A DNA stretch of 64,000 nt from UBA1924 sp963976625 (GTDB lineage: Bacteria; Planctomycetota; Phycisphaerae; Phycisphaerales; UBA1924), in assembly GCA_963976625.1 (NCBI GenBank), contig CAXBLA010000002.1, positions 124,001 through 188,000 of the forward strand. The letters are read 5' to 3'. This document shows, in pieces, positions 8,775-16,446 of this stretch; position 1 is the stretch's first letter; the number at the start of each line of letters is the position of its first letter. A model generated the notes under the pieces. The model was not told the DNA's origin and made no database searches. It saw nothing but the letters and a program-made list of their open reading frames with translations. Both the position numbers and the translations under genes were made by a program.

Positions 8775-9344
8775 TCAACGCGCGGAATCAGCTAGCTCGG
8801 CCGGTGACCATTCGACGGCAGCGAACTCGCTATCGAGCGGCGTGCTGGCGATGTGATTGGTGTAGTTGGACATCACCTTGAGCGATGTACCCAGGATGAC
8901 TTCCAGGACGGTCCGCAGCGAATAGCCCGCGTCGAGCAGCGCGTCGATGTCACCCTGCTCTGGCCAGCCTCGGGTTTCGTTGATACGCACGGCGAAGACA
9001 CGCAGTGCTTCGAGCTTGGGATCGTCAATGCTGGTGCCGTCGCGGAGGGCATCGATCACCTCGTCGCTCACGCCCTGAGATTTGGAAATCCCGGTGTGCG
9101 CCGACATGCAGTAGGTGCACCCGTTGAGCCGGTTGTTGACCATCAGGATGATCTGACGCTCGGTGGGCGACAGGTCCGTCTTATCGAAGATACCCGCGAG
9201 GGTCATGTAGCTCTCGAGCAAGGCCGGCGCTTCGGCCATGGTGCCCAAGAGATTGGGCAAGAACCCGAAGGCTTGCTGGGCACCCTCGATGAGCTCTTTG
9301 GCTTCGGGGGCAGACTGTGCGGTGTGGATCTGGAACTGGGACAT
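8775..9344 (-). CDS. carboxymuconolactone decarboxylase / AhpD-like peroxidase
   Basis: 189 aa; ATG at 9344 follows GAGGAGG. It contains the CMD-fold redox motif GCTYCMSAHT (two Cys and His of an AhpD-type active site). The typical C-terminal helices end with a SNYTNHIASTPLD signature. Likely a thiol-dependent peroxidase. It is the promoter-proximal gene of the leftward operon, 158 bp from the first TetR-type palindrome. Its paralogue at 45.5-45.9 kb has lost this active site. Confidence 0.88.
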   Translation of the reverse strand: MSQFQIHTAQSAPEAKELIEGAQQAFGFLPNLLGTMAEAPALLESYMTLAGIFDKTDLSPTERQIILMVNNRLNGCTYCMSAHTGISKSQGVSDEVIDALRDGTSIDDPKLEALRVFAVRINETRGWPEQGDIDALLDAGYSLRTVLEVILGTSLKVMSNYTNHIASTPLDSEFAAVEWSPAELADSAR

Positions 9345-9501
9345 AGCGGACCTCCTCTGGGTCTTGCGTTTGCTGGCCAAGCGACACACGCGCCGGGTCC
9401 TCAAACGCTTGGTTGCCGGCTCACATCGGCCGGGGTCGTGAACCTTGCTCTACCAGTCAGCGGGTCGCCGAAGATGGCAAAGCAAGCGGTCACGACTAAG
9501 C

Positions 9502-9519
9502 ATACTGACTAATCAGTAT
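9502..9519. promoter_or_regulatory. candidate TetR operator O1 in the leftward promoter
   Basis: ATACTGACTAATCAGTAT is a 7-bp perfect inverted repeat with a 4-bp spacer. Read leftward it fills the space between a TTGATT -35 and a TATGCT -10 with 16-bp spacing, the expected place for a repressor to block transcription of the AhpD-like/azoR operon. Related sites lie at 9610, 9648 and 46005. Confidence 0.7.
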
Positions 9520-9609
9520 AAATCAAGTTGTATTCCCGGGTGTTTTACTCAAAACGGCATGAATTGGCGTTTTTTTGCCATATTTGCTGTTTATTTTTTG
9601 TTTTTTGGT

Positions 9610-9627
9610 ATACTTACCAGTGCATAT
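9610..9627. promoter_or_regulatory. candidate TetR operator O2 over the tetR promoter
   Basis: ATACTTACCAGTGCATAT is a degenerate copy of the palindrome, matching the 46 kb copy at 14 of 18 positions. It overlaps a good -10 hexamer TATACT (9609-9614) pointing toward the TetR gene, with a weak TTGCTG -35 (9584-9589, 19-bp spacing). This suggests autorepression. Confidence 0.55.
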
Positions 9628-9647
9628 CCCTGCTCAGCGATCCATGC

Positions 9648-9665
9648 GTATGGCCTAGTCAGTAT
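9648..9665. promoter_or_regulatory. candidate TetR half-operator O3 upstream of tetR
   Basis: GTATGGCCTAGTCAGTAT keeps the right half (TAGTCAGTAT) exactly but has a degenerate left half. It lies 26 bp before the TetR start codon, in the presumed 5' untranslated region. Together with O1 and O2 it makes three sites in about 165 bp. Confidence 0.45.
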
Positions 9666-9691
9666 GAGTATGCACCTATTCGGAGCCCATC

Positions 9692-10288
9692 ATGCCCCCA
9701 AGCAAGCGAGATGATTTGATTGATGCCGCGATGCGCGTTTTCTATCGCAGCGGCTTTCACAACTCGAGCCTCGACGACATCCAGGAGGAGGGCGGCATCA
9801 GCCGAATGACGCTCTACAACCACTTCAAGTCCAAAGACGAGCTGATGGTGGCCGCCATGCGTCGGCGAGACGAAATTTTCCGCAATCGGATGATGAAGTT
9901 CGCCGAGTCCAAAGGCGCGACGCCGAGAGCGCACATCGAGGGCGTGTTTGATTTCCACGAGGACTGGTTCACCGGCGATGACTTCCATGGGTGCATGTTC
10001 ATCAATGCCAGTGCGGAGTTCTCGATCGCCGACTCCGCCCCGCGTCGGATCGCCGCTGAGCACAAGCAGGAGATCGTGCGCTACCTCATCAAACTGCTCG
10101 AAGCCGACGGCTGCCCGGCCCCCCACGACCTGGCCGATCAGCTCAACATCCTGATCGAGGGCGCGATCGTGACGGCCCGCGTCGTGGGCCAGGTTGTTGA
10201 GAACGGCACCGACCCCGGCGCCCCCGCCCGGCTCGCCAAACGCATGGCGATCAACCTGCTTGATCAGCACGGATCCAGAGCTTCTTAA
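9692..10288 (+). CDS. TetR/AcrR-family transcriptional repressor
   Basis: 198 aa; GGAG 8 bp before the ATG. The N-terminal helix-turn-helix (about 10-55) carries the family pattern DLIDAAMRVFYRSGFHNSSL then ISRMTLYNHFKSKDEL. The C-terminal ligand domain (about 70-190) is of the type found in NemR/AcnR-like regulators, with Cys residues at WFTGDDFHGC and DGCP that could sense electrophiles (inference). It is divergent from a stress/detoxification operon, with palindromic sites in the intergenic region. The most economical model is that it represses that operon and itself. It is convergent with the frameshifted SUMF1-like gene, 9 bp away. Confidence 0.92.
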   Translation: MPPSKRDDLIDAAMRVFYRSGFHNSSLDDIQEEGGISRMTLYNHFKSKDELMVAAMRRRDEIFRNRMMKFAESKGATPRAHIEGVFDFHEDWFTGDDFHGCMFINASAEFSIADSAPRRIAAEHKQEIVRYLIKLLEADGCPAPHDLADQLNILIEGAIVTARVVGQVVENGTDPGAPARLAKRMAINLLDQHGSRAS

Positions 10289-10297
10289 ACACGGTTC

Positions 10298-11459
10298 TCA
10301 CTGTGCGGCCAAATCCATCAGCCCAAGAAACACCCACACATCATCCGCGTTGAGTTCACCGTCTCGGCGAAAATCTACAGAGAGATCATCCGAGAGAAAA
10401 CGATCTAGAAACGCCGACACATCAAACCAATCGACCTTCCCGCTCAAATCGATATCCGCGGGATCCTCTGCCATCCGAGCGACACGCACGCCACGGGCCC
10501 CAAATGCAAGTCCACCGCCAAACCGATTCCACAAGTCATGGTCATCCACGCGGATATCAAACGGGTGGTTGTACACTGTTGTCCCCCAACCCGTTCCGTC
10601 ATAGCCTCGCCGGTGTGATGTACTAAACGGCGAACCCGCCAGATTCTCAACCCATTCCCATTCCCCCCCCCGCAAGATCGAGCACCCCCCACGGGCTCGG
10701 TTCATCGGGGAATGATCCGACATCGAGCGGGAAGTACACATCCTTGTCAAAGCCAGCATTCCGCTGGCCTCCGTCTTCGGGCAAGAGCCCGGGGCGGAGC
10801 GCTTCGTCCGTCTGATTCGGGTACTTCCAGTATCCACCAACCCCATTATCCTTCTCAGGATCCCAGTGCGCGGCCTTGACCCATTCATTTCGACTCGGGA
10901 TCCAATACCGGGCCTCGGGTGGGTGACCCGTCGGGAAGCTGCAGGGCAGCTCTTCGCACTCGAAGGTTGAAGTATCGTAGACACCGGTCTCAAATGCCCA
11001 TTCCTCATTGACTTTTCCATGATGCAGCCAGTTGATGTACCGGGCGGCGTACTCCCAACCCATTGTGCCGGGCTCATTTTCGCTCCGCACGAGCACTTCT
11101 ACACGCTCAGGGCTGATATCGAGTGACCACCCAGAAAACTCGTTCCTCGCTCGCGAAAGCTCAGGATTGTTTTTGAAGTAGATCGGTGAATACGCCCGAG
11201 CAAACTCAGCCTGCTCTCCCACGGTCATTTCGAGCTGAGCAAGACGGAACTCATGCTCGACATCGCCGATGGGAAGCACCAGCGGGAACTCGATTTCATC
11301 GCCTTCCGTCGCCCGGTTTCCCGGATCGCCGATGAGCATGTAGCCGTTGTCGTTGTCGTTGTTGAAGTCTTGTTCCGTCGATGGATAGCCGCTCGCGGCT
11401 GCCAGCCCTGCACAGAGACCAACGGTCATGACACTGAACTTGGTTCGTCCGATCTTCAT
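10298..11459 (-). pseudogene. SUMF1/FGE-fold secreted protein with dockerin-like tail, frameshifted at a poly-C tract (copy A)
   Basis: From the ATG at 11459 (AGGAG upstream) the frame encodes a signal peptide and most of a SUMF1-type domain, then stops shortly after a run of nine C (10663-10671). A second frame continues with EWEWVENLAG and runs through GVRVARM to a dockerin-like tail (DPADIDLSGKVDWFDVSAF) ending at 10298. Removing one base from the tract restores one 386-aa protein colinear with copy B (19670-20830). It is therefore a recent frameshift, a phase-variable switch, or a sequencing error. The FGE catalytic cysteines are absent from copies A-C, so a structural or ligand-binding role is likelier than sulfatase activation. 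Confidence 0.82.
10663..10671. repeat. nine-C homopolymer at the frameshift site
   Basis: Run of nine C (nine G on the coding strand). Eight would keep the SUMF1-like gene in frame. The equivalent position of the intact paralogue has only four C. Confidence 0.9.
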
Positions 11460-11515
11460 CCGCGGCTCCTGTTTGCACCTATCCGTATGGAGCATACACG
11501 AAATGCCCCAGGGTG

Positions 11516-11569
11516 TCAGGCGGTGTAGAGCGCGATCAACCCATCGGCGAAGGCTATGGTCTCACGGGC
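11516..11569 (-). pseudogene. 3' remnant of a glycosyltransferase gene
   Basis: Read leftward, these bases encode RETIAFADGLIALYTA then TGA, matching the last residues of the intact glycosyltransferase at 20888-22063 (REPEAFADALIMLYTA). The similarity continues through the intergenic stretch into SUMF1-like copy A, exactly as the intact gene is followed by copy B. It marks a duplication breakpoint and overlaps the 3' end of the next gene in another frame. Confidence 0.75.
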
Positions 11570-12798
11570 AGCTCGAAGCGGATGGCGACGGTTGAGGTCA
11601 TCGGCGGGTACGGGACCGCGAGACGCCAGCAGACGAAGTCGGCCGGGTCGAAGCCGCTGCGATCGAAGGCGAGCTTCGTGATCTCTGTGTATCTCGGGAT
11701 GTGCGGCGTTGCCAAGATCGGATTCTGCCCGAGGGGTTTGAGTGTCTCGCTCATCGGCAGCTGGAACCGCGTATCACGCTGCTCGAGATCATCGAGATCG
11801 CTCGATGCACGCCCGTAGACCACCGCGTGCGGATCGATCTGTGACGCGATGTCCTTGTGAACGAGCAGATCCATCATCAGTGTTTCGATGGGGATGTTGA
11901 CCAGGCACAAGAACTCGCCGAGCTGATTGTGCTCGTCGCTGTATCGGCTCAGCGATGCCGGGTCTGTGTAGCCGTAGAAAAGGCTGCACAATCCGGTCCG
12001 CCCAACGGGCCCGCTCGAGAGCTCGTAGACCATCCCTGAATCGATGGCTTTGGTCTCGATGGCTGGCGAGATGCCCGTAGTAAACTCCTCGAGCAGATGC
12101 GGCGCACCCTCGTCGTAGTCATCGAGGAGCGAGGACATATTGCCCACGGCTTCGGATCCGTCATCATTAAAAGCACGCAGCCGAAACAACGGCCAGGCCC
12201 CGTTGGCACGCAGCCGTTGCAGATCCATGTACCCACCGATCTGTGCGCAGTCGAGCAGCTCGGGGTTATCGCGGTTGGGCGCCAAGAACGATGTATAGAT
12301 GCGTACGCGGGACTGAGCGCCCCAGATGCCGCTGTTGCCTTTGAATGCGAGCTTCCGGCTCTTGACCAATCGATCCGAACCAGAAAACGCCATGCTATCG
12401 AGCAGGAGCCCGAGTGCTTCGCGATCGCCGGTGTGGATCTCGACCATATCATCGAACTCGTCGAACGCATCGCGGACTTTGGTGACCAGGGCAGGATTCA
12501 CCCCCACGCGTATGAACGCTTCGATGACTTTCTGAACCGCTCCGGCCCCCGGGATGCTGGCCGCGACGCGCTCGAGGGCGTCTTCGTTGATGATTTTTCC
12601 GAGCTTCCAGGTGAGTGTTTTGTCAATTCCGAGCGTCCGGGCGGCTTCCCTGGGGCTCTCTGCATCCGCCCCCACCGCCTGGTAGGCCTCGATCAGCGAT
12701 CCTCGCAGACGACGCACGGCTTCTACATAGTGCTCTTCGAATCGCTTGGGATCCGCGTTTGGGGTCAGGTTTTGGACATTGGGTGCATCGTGCAGCAT
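11554..12798 (-). CDS. uncharacterised protein with an N-terminal helix-turn-helix-like region
   Basis: 414 aa, AAGGAG before the ATG. Residues about 20-100 are helical and include SPREAARTLGIDKTLTWKLGKI, which resembles a DNA-binding helix-turn-helix. The rest (about 120-414) is a mixed alpha/beta domain with no signal peptide or membrane segment. Family not recognised. It faces away from the PEP-CTERM-like gene at 12999. The shared 200-bp region has a perfect 14-bp palindrome, so local regulation is possible but unproven. Its last codons overlap a glycosyltransferase remnant. Confidence 0.7.
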   Translation of the reverse strand: MLHDAPNVQNLTPNADPKRFEEHYVEAVRRLRGSLIEAYQAVGADAESPREAARTLGIDKTLTWKLGKIINEDALERVAASIPGAGAVQKVIEAFIRVGVNPALVTKVRDAFDEFDDMVEIHTGDREALGLLLDSMAFSGSDRLVKSRKLAFKGNSGIWGAQSRVRIYTSFLAPNRDNPELLDCAQIGGYMDLQRLRANGAWPLFRLRAFNDDGSEAVGNMSSLLDDYDEGAPHLLEEFTTGISPAIETKAIDSGMVYELSSGPVGRTGLCSLFYGYTDPASLSRYSDEHNQLGEFLCLVNIPIETLMMDLLVHKDIASQIDPHAVVYGRASSDLDDLEQRDTRFQLPMSETLKPLGQNPILATPHIPRYTEITKLAFDRSGFDPADFVCWRLAVPYPPMTSTVAIRFELPVRP

Positions 12799-12877
12799 TC
12801 AGCGACTCCTTCGGCGAGGTTGAGTATAGCGGCTTTGTGTTGGTCTGCGAAATACAATTTAAAAATTATTCCAGAAA

Positions 12878-12891
12878 TGTCTCCGGAGACA
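12878..12891. promoter_or_regulatory. perfect palindrome in a divergent intergenic region
   Basis: TGTCTCCGGAGACA, a 14-bp uninterrupted palindrome within an AT-rich region between the HTH-like gene and the PEP-CTERM-like gene. Possible operator or small hairpin. Confidence 0.4.
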
Positions 12892-12998
12892 CTTGCATTG
12901 CTGTGGACATTCCGCTACATTGCTCTTATCGGCGTCTATCAGGCTGACCAAGACGGATCAGTCGCGCTGGGATCTATAGAAAGAAAGAGAGCTGAGCT

Positions 12999-13634
12999 AT
13001 GAGAACAAAGAACTGGACAGTCGAAGCTGCAGCCGCAGCGATCATGGTCACCGGGGCAGCCGCAACCGCTGACATCACCGTGACCCAGAGTTCGACCGAG
13101 ACATCGTACTCCACCACCCTCAACTTCGACGAGGTCGGCGGCCCAACCGGCGGCGGCATCGCGACCGACGCGTGGGCAGGGATCGGTCTTGCAGACATCC
13201 AATCCGGTGCTGGGCTTGGCGCAGTCGGCGATGTTTCAGGCATCAACCCATGGGTGAACTCGGGGAATTCATTCGAAGGCGCCTTCGGCATCTTCATGAC
13301 CTTTGATTCCGACCTGAGCAACTTCAGCGCTCAGTTCTGGGATCCCTCAGGTCCACCAAGCCCATTCGGCGGCGGCGCGGGCATTTTCCTGCTCGATGAC
13401 GGTGTTGAAGTCGCAGCATTGGCCTTCGAACCAGCATGGGGCGGGCTCGGTGATACTTGGATCGATGTCTCCGCCACCGACGGCATGGTCTTCGACGAAG
13501 TCCGTGTACTCGGATTCGGTTTCGGCCCAACCACCTACATGGACAACGCCTCGTGGAACGCGGTGCCAACTCCAGGCGCAGCCGCGATCCTCGGTCTCGG
13601 CGGGCTCGTTGGTGCACGCCGTCGCCGCGCATAA
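12999..13634 (+). CDS. exported protein with PEP-CTERM-like sorting signal
   Basis: 211 aa. Signal peptide (1-24), Gly/Asp/Thr-rich beta-type body, and a C-terminal tripartite signal: VPTPGA motif, hydrophobic helix (AAAILGLGGLVGA) and a basic ARRRRA end. This is the PEP-CTERM-like pattern used for exosortase-dependent sorting, with PTPG in place of PEP as seen in Phycisphaerae. No exosortase gene is in the window. The body resembles secreted PEP-CTERM proteins of unknown function. The two HAF-repeat genes follow on the same strand. Confidence 0.8.
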   Translation: MRTKNWTVEAAAAAIMVTGAAATADITVTQSSTETSYSTTLNFDEVGGPTGGGIATDAWAGIGLADIQSGAGLGAVGDVSGINPWVNSGNSFEGAFGIFMTFDSDLSNFSAQFWDPSGPPSPFGGGAGIFLLDDGVEVAALAFEPAWGGLGDTWIDVSATDGMVFDEVRVLGFGFGPTTYMDNASWNAVPTPGAAAILGLGGLVGARRRRA

Positions 13635-13743
13635 GTATTCATTGTGTTTTTATCCTTTTCTGGGCACCCGATCGAAAGGTCGTGTCGCCCTCTTTCAGAC
13701 CCCAAACCACCGATACATCGACCACTTACTCAGGAGTCACCCC

Positions 13744-14991
13744 ATGTACAAAGCAGCCACCATCGGTCTTCTCGTTCTGACAGCAGGCAGCGCCGTCGCG
13801 CAAGACGCCGCCCATTTCCAGCGGATCCTCGATCCGGTCACCAAGCAGCCCGCACTCTCGGCCGTTGACATGACCCCGGACGGGCGTTTCATCATCGGCA
13901 GCATGGATACAGACGGAGACGATCTGCCAGACACCGGTTATCGTTGGGATCGCTTAACCGGCGAGTTCTTGCATATCCCAACCGAGATCATCGGGACGGG
14001 TGCTGATCCTATGTCCGCGATTTCTGATGACGGCCAGGTCATTTTGGGGGACATCGCAGACGGACTCGACGGAATTGAATCCACCGCGGGGCTCTGGACA
14101 GCCGAAACAGGCTGGGTCAGCCTCGGGTTCCTCCCAAATGCCGGCTCATGCCCCAGCCGAAGCAGCGGCTACGAACTCAGCGGCGATGGCACCATCGCGG
14201 TGGGGCTCTCGTGGGACGAGTGCTCGGGTCGTGGGTTCATCTGGACCGCGGAAACCGGGATGCTCGAGCTTGAGAATCTCGCCAACGGGGGCAACCGCGC
14301 TTCAGTGATGTCCTCGGACGGCTCGGTCATCGCTGGATTTGCCCAGGGGTTCACACGCACCCCGGCATACTGGGATGGCTTGTCACGGGACGGGACCGTG
14401 GTTGATCCGACTTATGGCGCGACCGGCGAGTTTTACGGGGTCAGCGATGACGGGTCGATCCTTCTCGGGTCATGGAACTTGGACGACGATATCTACGGCA
14501 GTGCCGTCACCCTGATCGACGGCGTCGTGACCCCCATCGGGGCCGGCTCACTCCTTCCAGGCTGGGGTGGGAATCCCATGGATATCTCCGACAACGATGT
14601 GATCGTCGGGTTTGATTTCCTCCTGGGCAACCGCCGATCATGGATCAAGCCCAGCGGGCAAAACGAACTGATGGAAACGGTCTCGTACATCAACTCGTTG
14701 GGCGCGGGGATTCCTGAGGATACACGCCTGGAAGTCATCCAAGCAATCTCGACCGACGGAAAAACCGTCATCGGGCACACCTCCGGGGGGGTTCCCGCGT
14801 TCCTCATCACGCTCGACTACAACTGCCCGGCTGATCTGACCGGCGACGGCGTGCTCGACTTCTTCGATGTCTCCGACTTCCTCGATGCATTCGCTGCCCA
14901 GGACCCGGCGGCCGATTTCACCAACGACGGGCTCTTCGACTTCTTTGATGTCTCGGACTTCCTCGATGCGTTCGGCGCCGGCTGCCCATAA
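13744..14991 (+). CDS. secreted HAF-repeat protein with C-terminal GC-type dockerin
   Basis: 415 aa; the ATG at 13744 has AGGAG upstream and begins a clear signal peptide (cleavage after AVAQ). The body is a string of HAF-type repeats, each with a SDDG-V-G core (ISDDGQVILGD, MSSDGSVIAGF, VSDDGSILLGS), likely a beta-propeller. The last 55 residues are a GC-type dockerin: Cys, DLTGDGVLDFFDVSDFLDAF, spacer, second DFFDVSDFLDAF, then GAGCP. The Asp-rich loops look like EF-hand calcium sites. It lies 60 bp before a close paralogue and probably shares its transcript. Confidence 0.88.
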   Translation: MYKAATIGLLVLTAGSAVAQDAAHFQRILDPVTKQPALSAVDMTPDGRFIIGSMDTDGDDLPDTGYRWDRLTGEFLHIPTEIIGTGADPMSAISDDGQVILGDIADGLDGIESTAGLWTAETGWVSLGFLPNAGSCPSRSSGYELSGDGTIAVGLSWDECSGRGFIWTAETGMLELENLANGGNRASVMSSDGSVIAGFAQGFTRTPAYWDGLSRDGTVVDPTYGATGEFYGVSDDGSILLGSWNLDDDIYGSAVTLIDGVVTPIGAGSLLPGWGGNPMDISDNDVIVGFDFLLGNRRSWIKPSGQNELMETVSYINSLGAGIPEDTRLEVIQAISTDGKTVIGHTSGGVPAFLITLDYNCPADLTGDGVLDFFDVSDFLDAFAAQDPAADFTNDGLFDFFDVSDFLDAFGAGCP

Positions 14992-15051
14992 TCGTTCGAT
15001 CCATCGATCCCTCTCAACCCCCACCCCGAATCGACGGGACGGAGAATCACT

Positions 15052-16332
15052 ATGCGTCATCCATGCCTTCTGGCGTTGCTCGCGGCGACCGCCGCCGCGA
15101 GCAACGCACAGAATGTCCAGTTTGAACTGATCCCCGGGATCTACCCGGCGGATATGTCGGCCGACGGGACCGTGCTCGTGGGCAATAACTTCGCCTTCGA
15201 GACGCTGAGATGGACCCGGGAATCCGGGCTCGTCAATCTCGGGCGGGGCACCTTCATCCCTTTGGGTGTGGGTGCCGGGACACCGGATATCTCTGATGAT
15301 GGGACACGCATCAGCGCCACCATCACCACAGACGATGGGCAGTACGCCACACAGGGGCTCTGGACTCTTGGCGATGGCTGGGAAGACATCTTGTCGCCGT
15401 TGTTACCAGAGGACGGCGGATTGATCGACCGTGCGTACGGCTCCGCCTGGGGGCTCTCCGGGAACGGCGAGCATGTTGTTGGGCTCTACTGGCGCCCGGG
15501 CAACGGCGGGCCCAGCGGAGATGGGCTTGCGCATGCATCATTCTTGGATGGCAACGGGATCGTGAGCGACCTTGGTTCGACCATGAGGGACAGCCGAGCG
15601 AACCACGCAAACTATGACGGGTCGGTCGTGGTCGGATGGGATACCTCGCATTCGTTCGGCTATTGGAGCCCCACTGTCTGGGAAGATGGCACGCTGACGC
15701 ACCTCAACACCAACCAGGGATGGGCGATGGCCAACTATGTTACCCCAGATGGGAACATCATCGGCGGCGACACCTACAACGAAACCGAGTTACATTCCGA
15801 TGCGACGCTTTGGCAACGAAGCGGGAGCGACTGGACAGAAACCGTCCTCGGCTCACTCCCGTTCACGCTTCCAAACGATGGAATCGCGACGGTTCTGAGC
15901 ATGACACCGGACGGCTCTGTCGTGGTTGGTTACAACCAGTTCAACAGATTCAGTGCGACCGGTTTTATCTGGACCGCCGAATCAGGGATGGAAGATATTG
16001 AGACATGGCTCATCGACCGCGGTATCGACATCCCGAGCAATCTTGATATCAACAGCCTGACCTCCATCTCAGCGGATGGAACCATCATGGCTGGCATCGG
16101 GATCGATGTCTTCGATGGGTCTCCGATCGGCTTTATGATCAACACCCAGCCGCCCTGCCTGGCCGACCGCGCAGATCTGGATGGGAACGGCGTGCTCGAC
16201 TTCTTCGATGTGTCGGCCTTCCTCGACGCGTTCGGTGCCCAGGACCCGGCGGCTGATTTTACCGATGATGGGGCCTTCGACTTCTTCGATGTGTCCGACT
16301 TCCTCGATGCCTTCGCCACGAGCTGCGACTAG
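15052..16332 (+). CDS. secreted HAF-repeat protein with C-terminal GC-type dockerin (paralogue)
   Basis: 426 aa; GGAG precedes the ATG. Signal peptide (1-19), HAF-type repeats (MSADGTVLVGN, LSGNGEHVVGL, MTPDGSVVVGY) and a C-terminal dockerin in which Cys starts the module and TSCD ends it. Same architecture as the preceding gene but substantially diverged in the propeller. A strong hairpin terminator lies 30 bp after the stop. Confidence 0.88.
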   Translation: MRHPCLLALLAATAAASNAQNVQFELIPGIYPADMSADGTVLVGNNFAFETLRWTRESGLVNLGRGTFIPLGVGAGTPDISDDGTRISATITTDDGQYATQGLWTLGDGWEDILSPLLPEDGGLIDRAYGSAWGLSGNGEHVVGLYWRPGNGGPSGDGLAHASFLDGNGIVSDLGSTMRDSRANHANYDGSVVVGWDTSHSFGYWSPTVWEDGTLTHLNTNQGWAMANYVTPDGNIIGGDTYNETELHSDATLWQRSGSDWTETVLGSLPFTLPNDGIATVLSMTPDGSVVVGYNQFNRFSATGFIWTAESGMEDIETWLIDRGIDIPSNLDINSLTSISADGTIMAGIGIDVFDGSPIGFMINTQPPCLADRADLDGNGVLDFFDVSAFLDAFGAQDPAADFTDDGAFDFFDVSDFLDAFATSCD

Positions 16333-16345
16333 AACAGTAAACATC

Positions 16346-16395
16346 GAGCAATCAAGTTTTCAAGCCCCCGCGACCCGGGGGCTTTTTTGATTGCT
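16346..16395. terminator. hairpin terminator between convergent genes
   Basis: Core stem AAGCCCCCG / CGGGGGCTT (16362-16384) with a 5-nt loop and a T6 run, nested in an outer pair GAGCAATCAA / TTGATTGCTC. Placed to end the HAF-dockerin unit; the outer symmetry may serve the opposite strand too. Confidence 0.85.
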
Positions 16396-16446
16396 CAGCT
16401 CCCGGAGCGTTCTGTGTGCCGTTCGGTTTTCGACTCCCTCTCGGCT

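Noticed and set aside
14820..14990. Tandem DNA repeat or CRISPR-like array in the dockerin-coding ends
   Set aside because: The repetition is the two-fold protein repeat of the dockerin, not spaced direct repeats; no CRISPR array or cas gene seen anywhere in the window.
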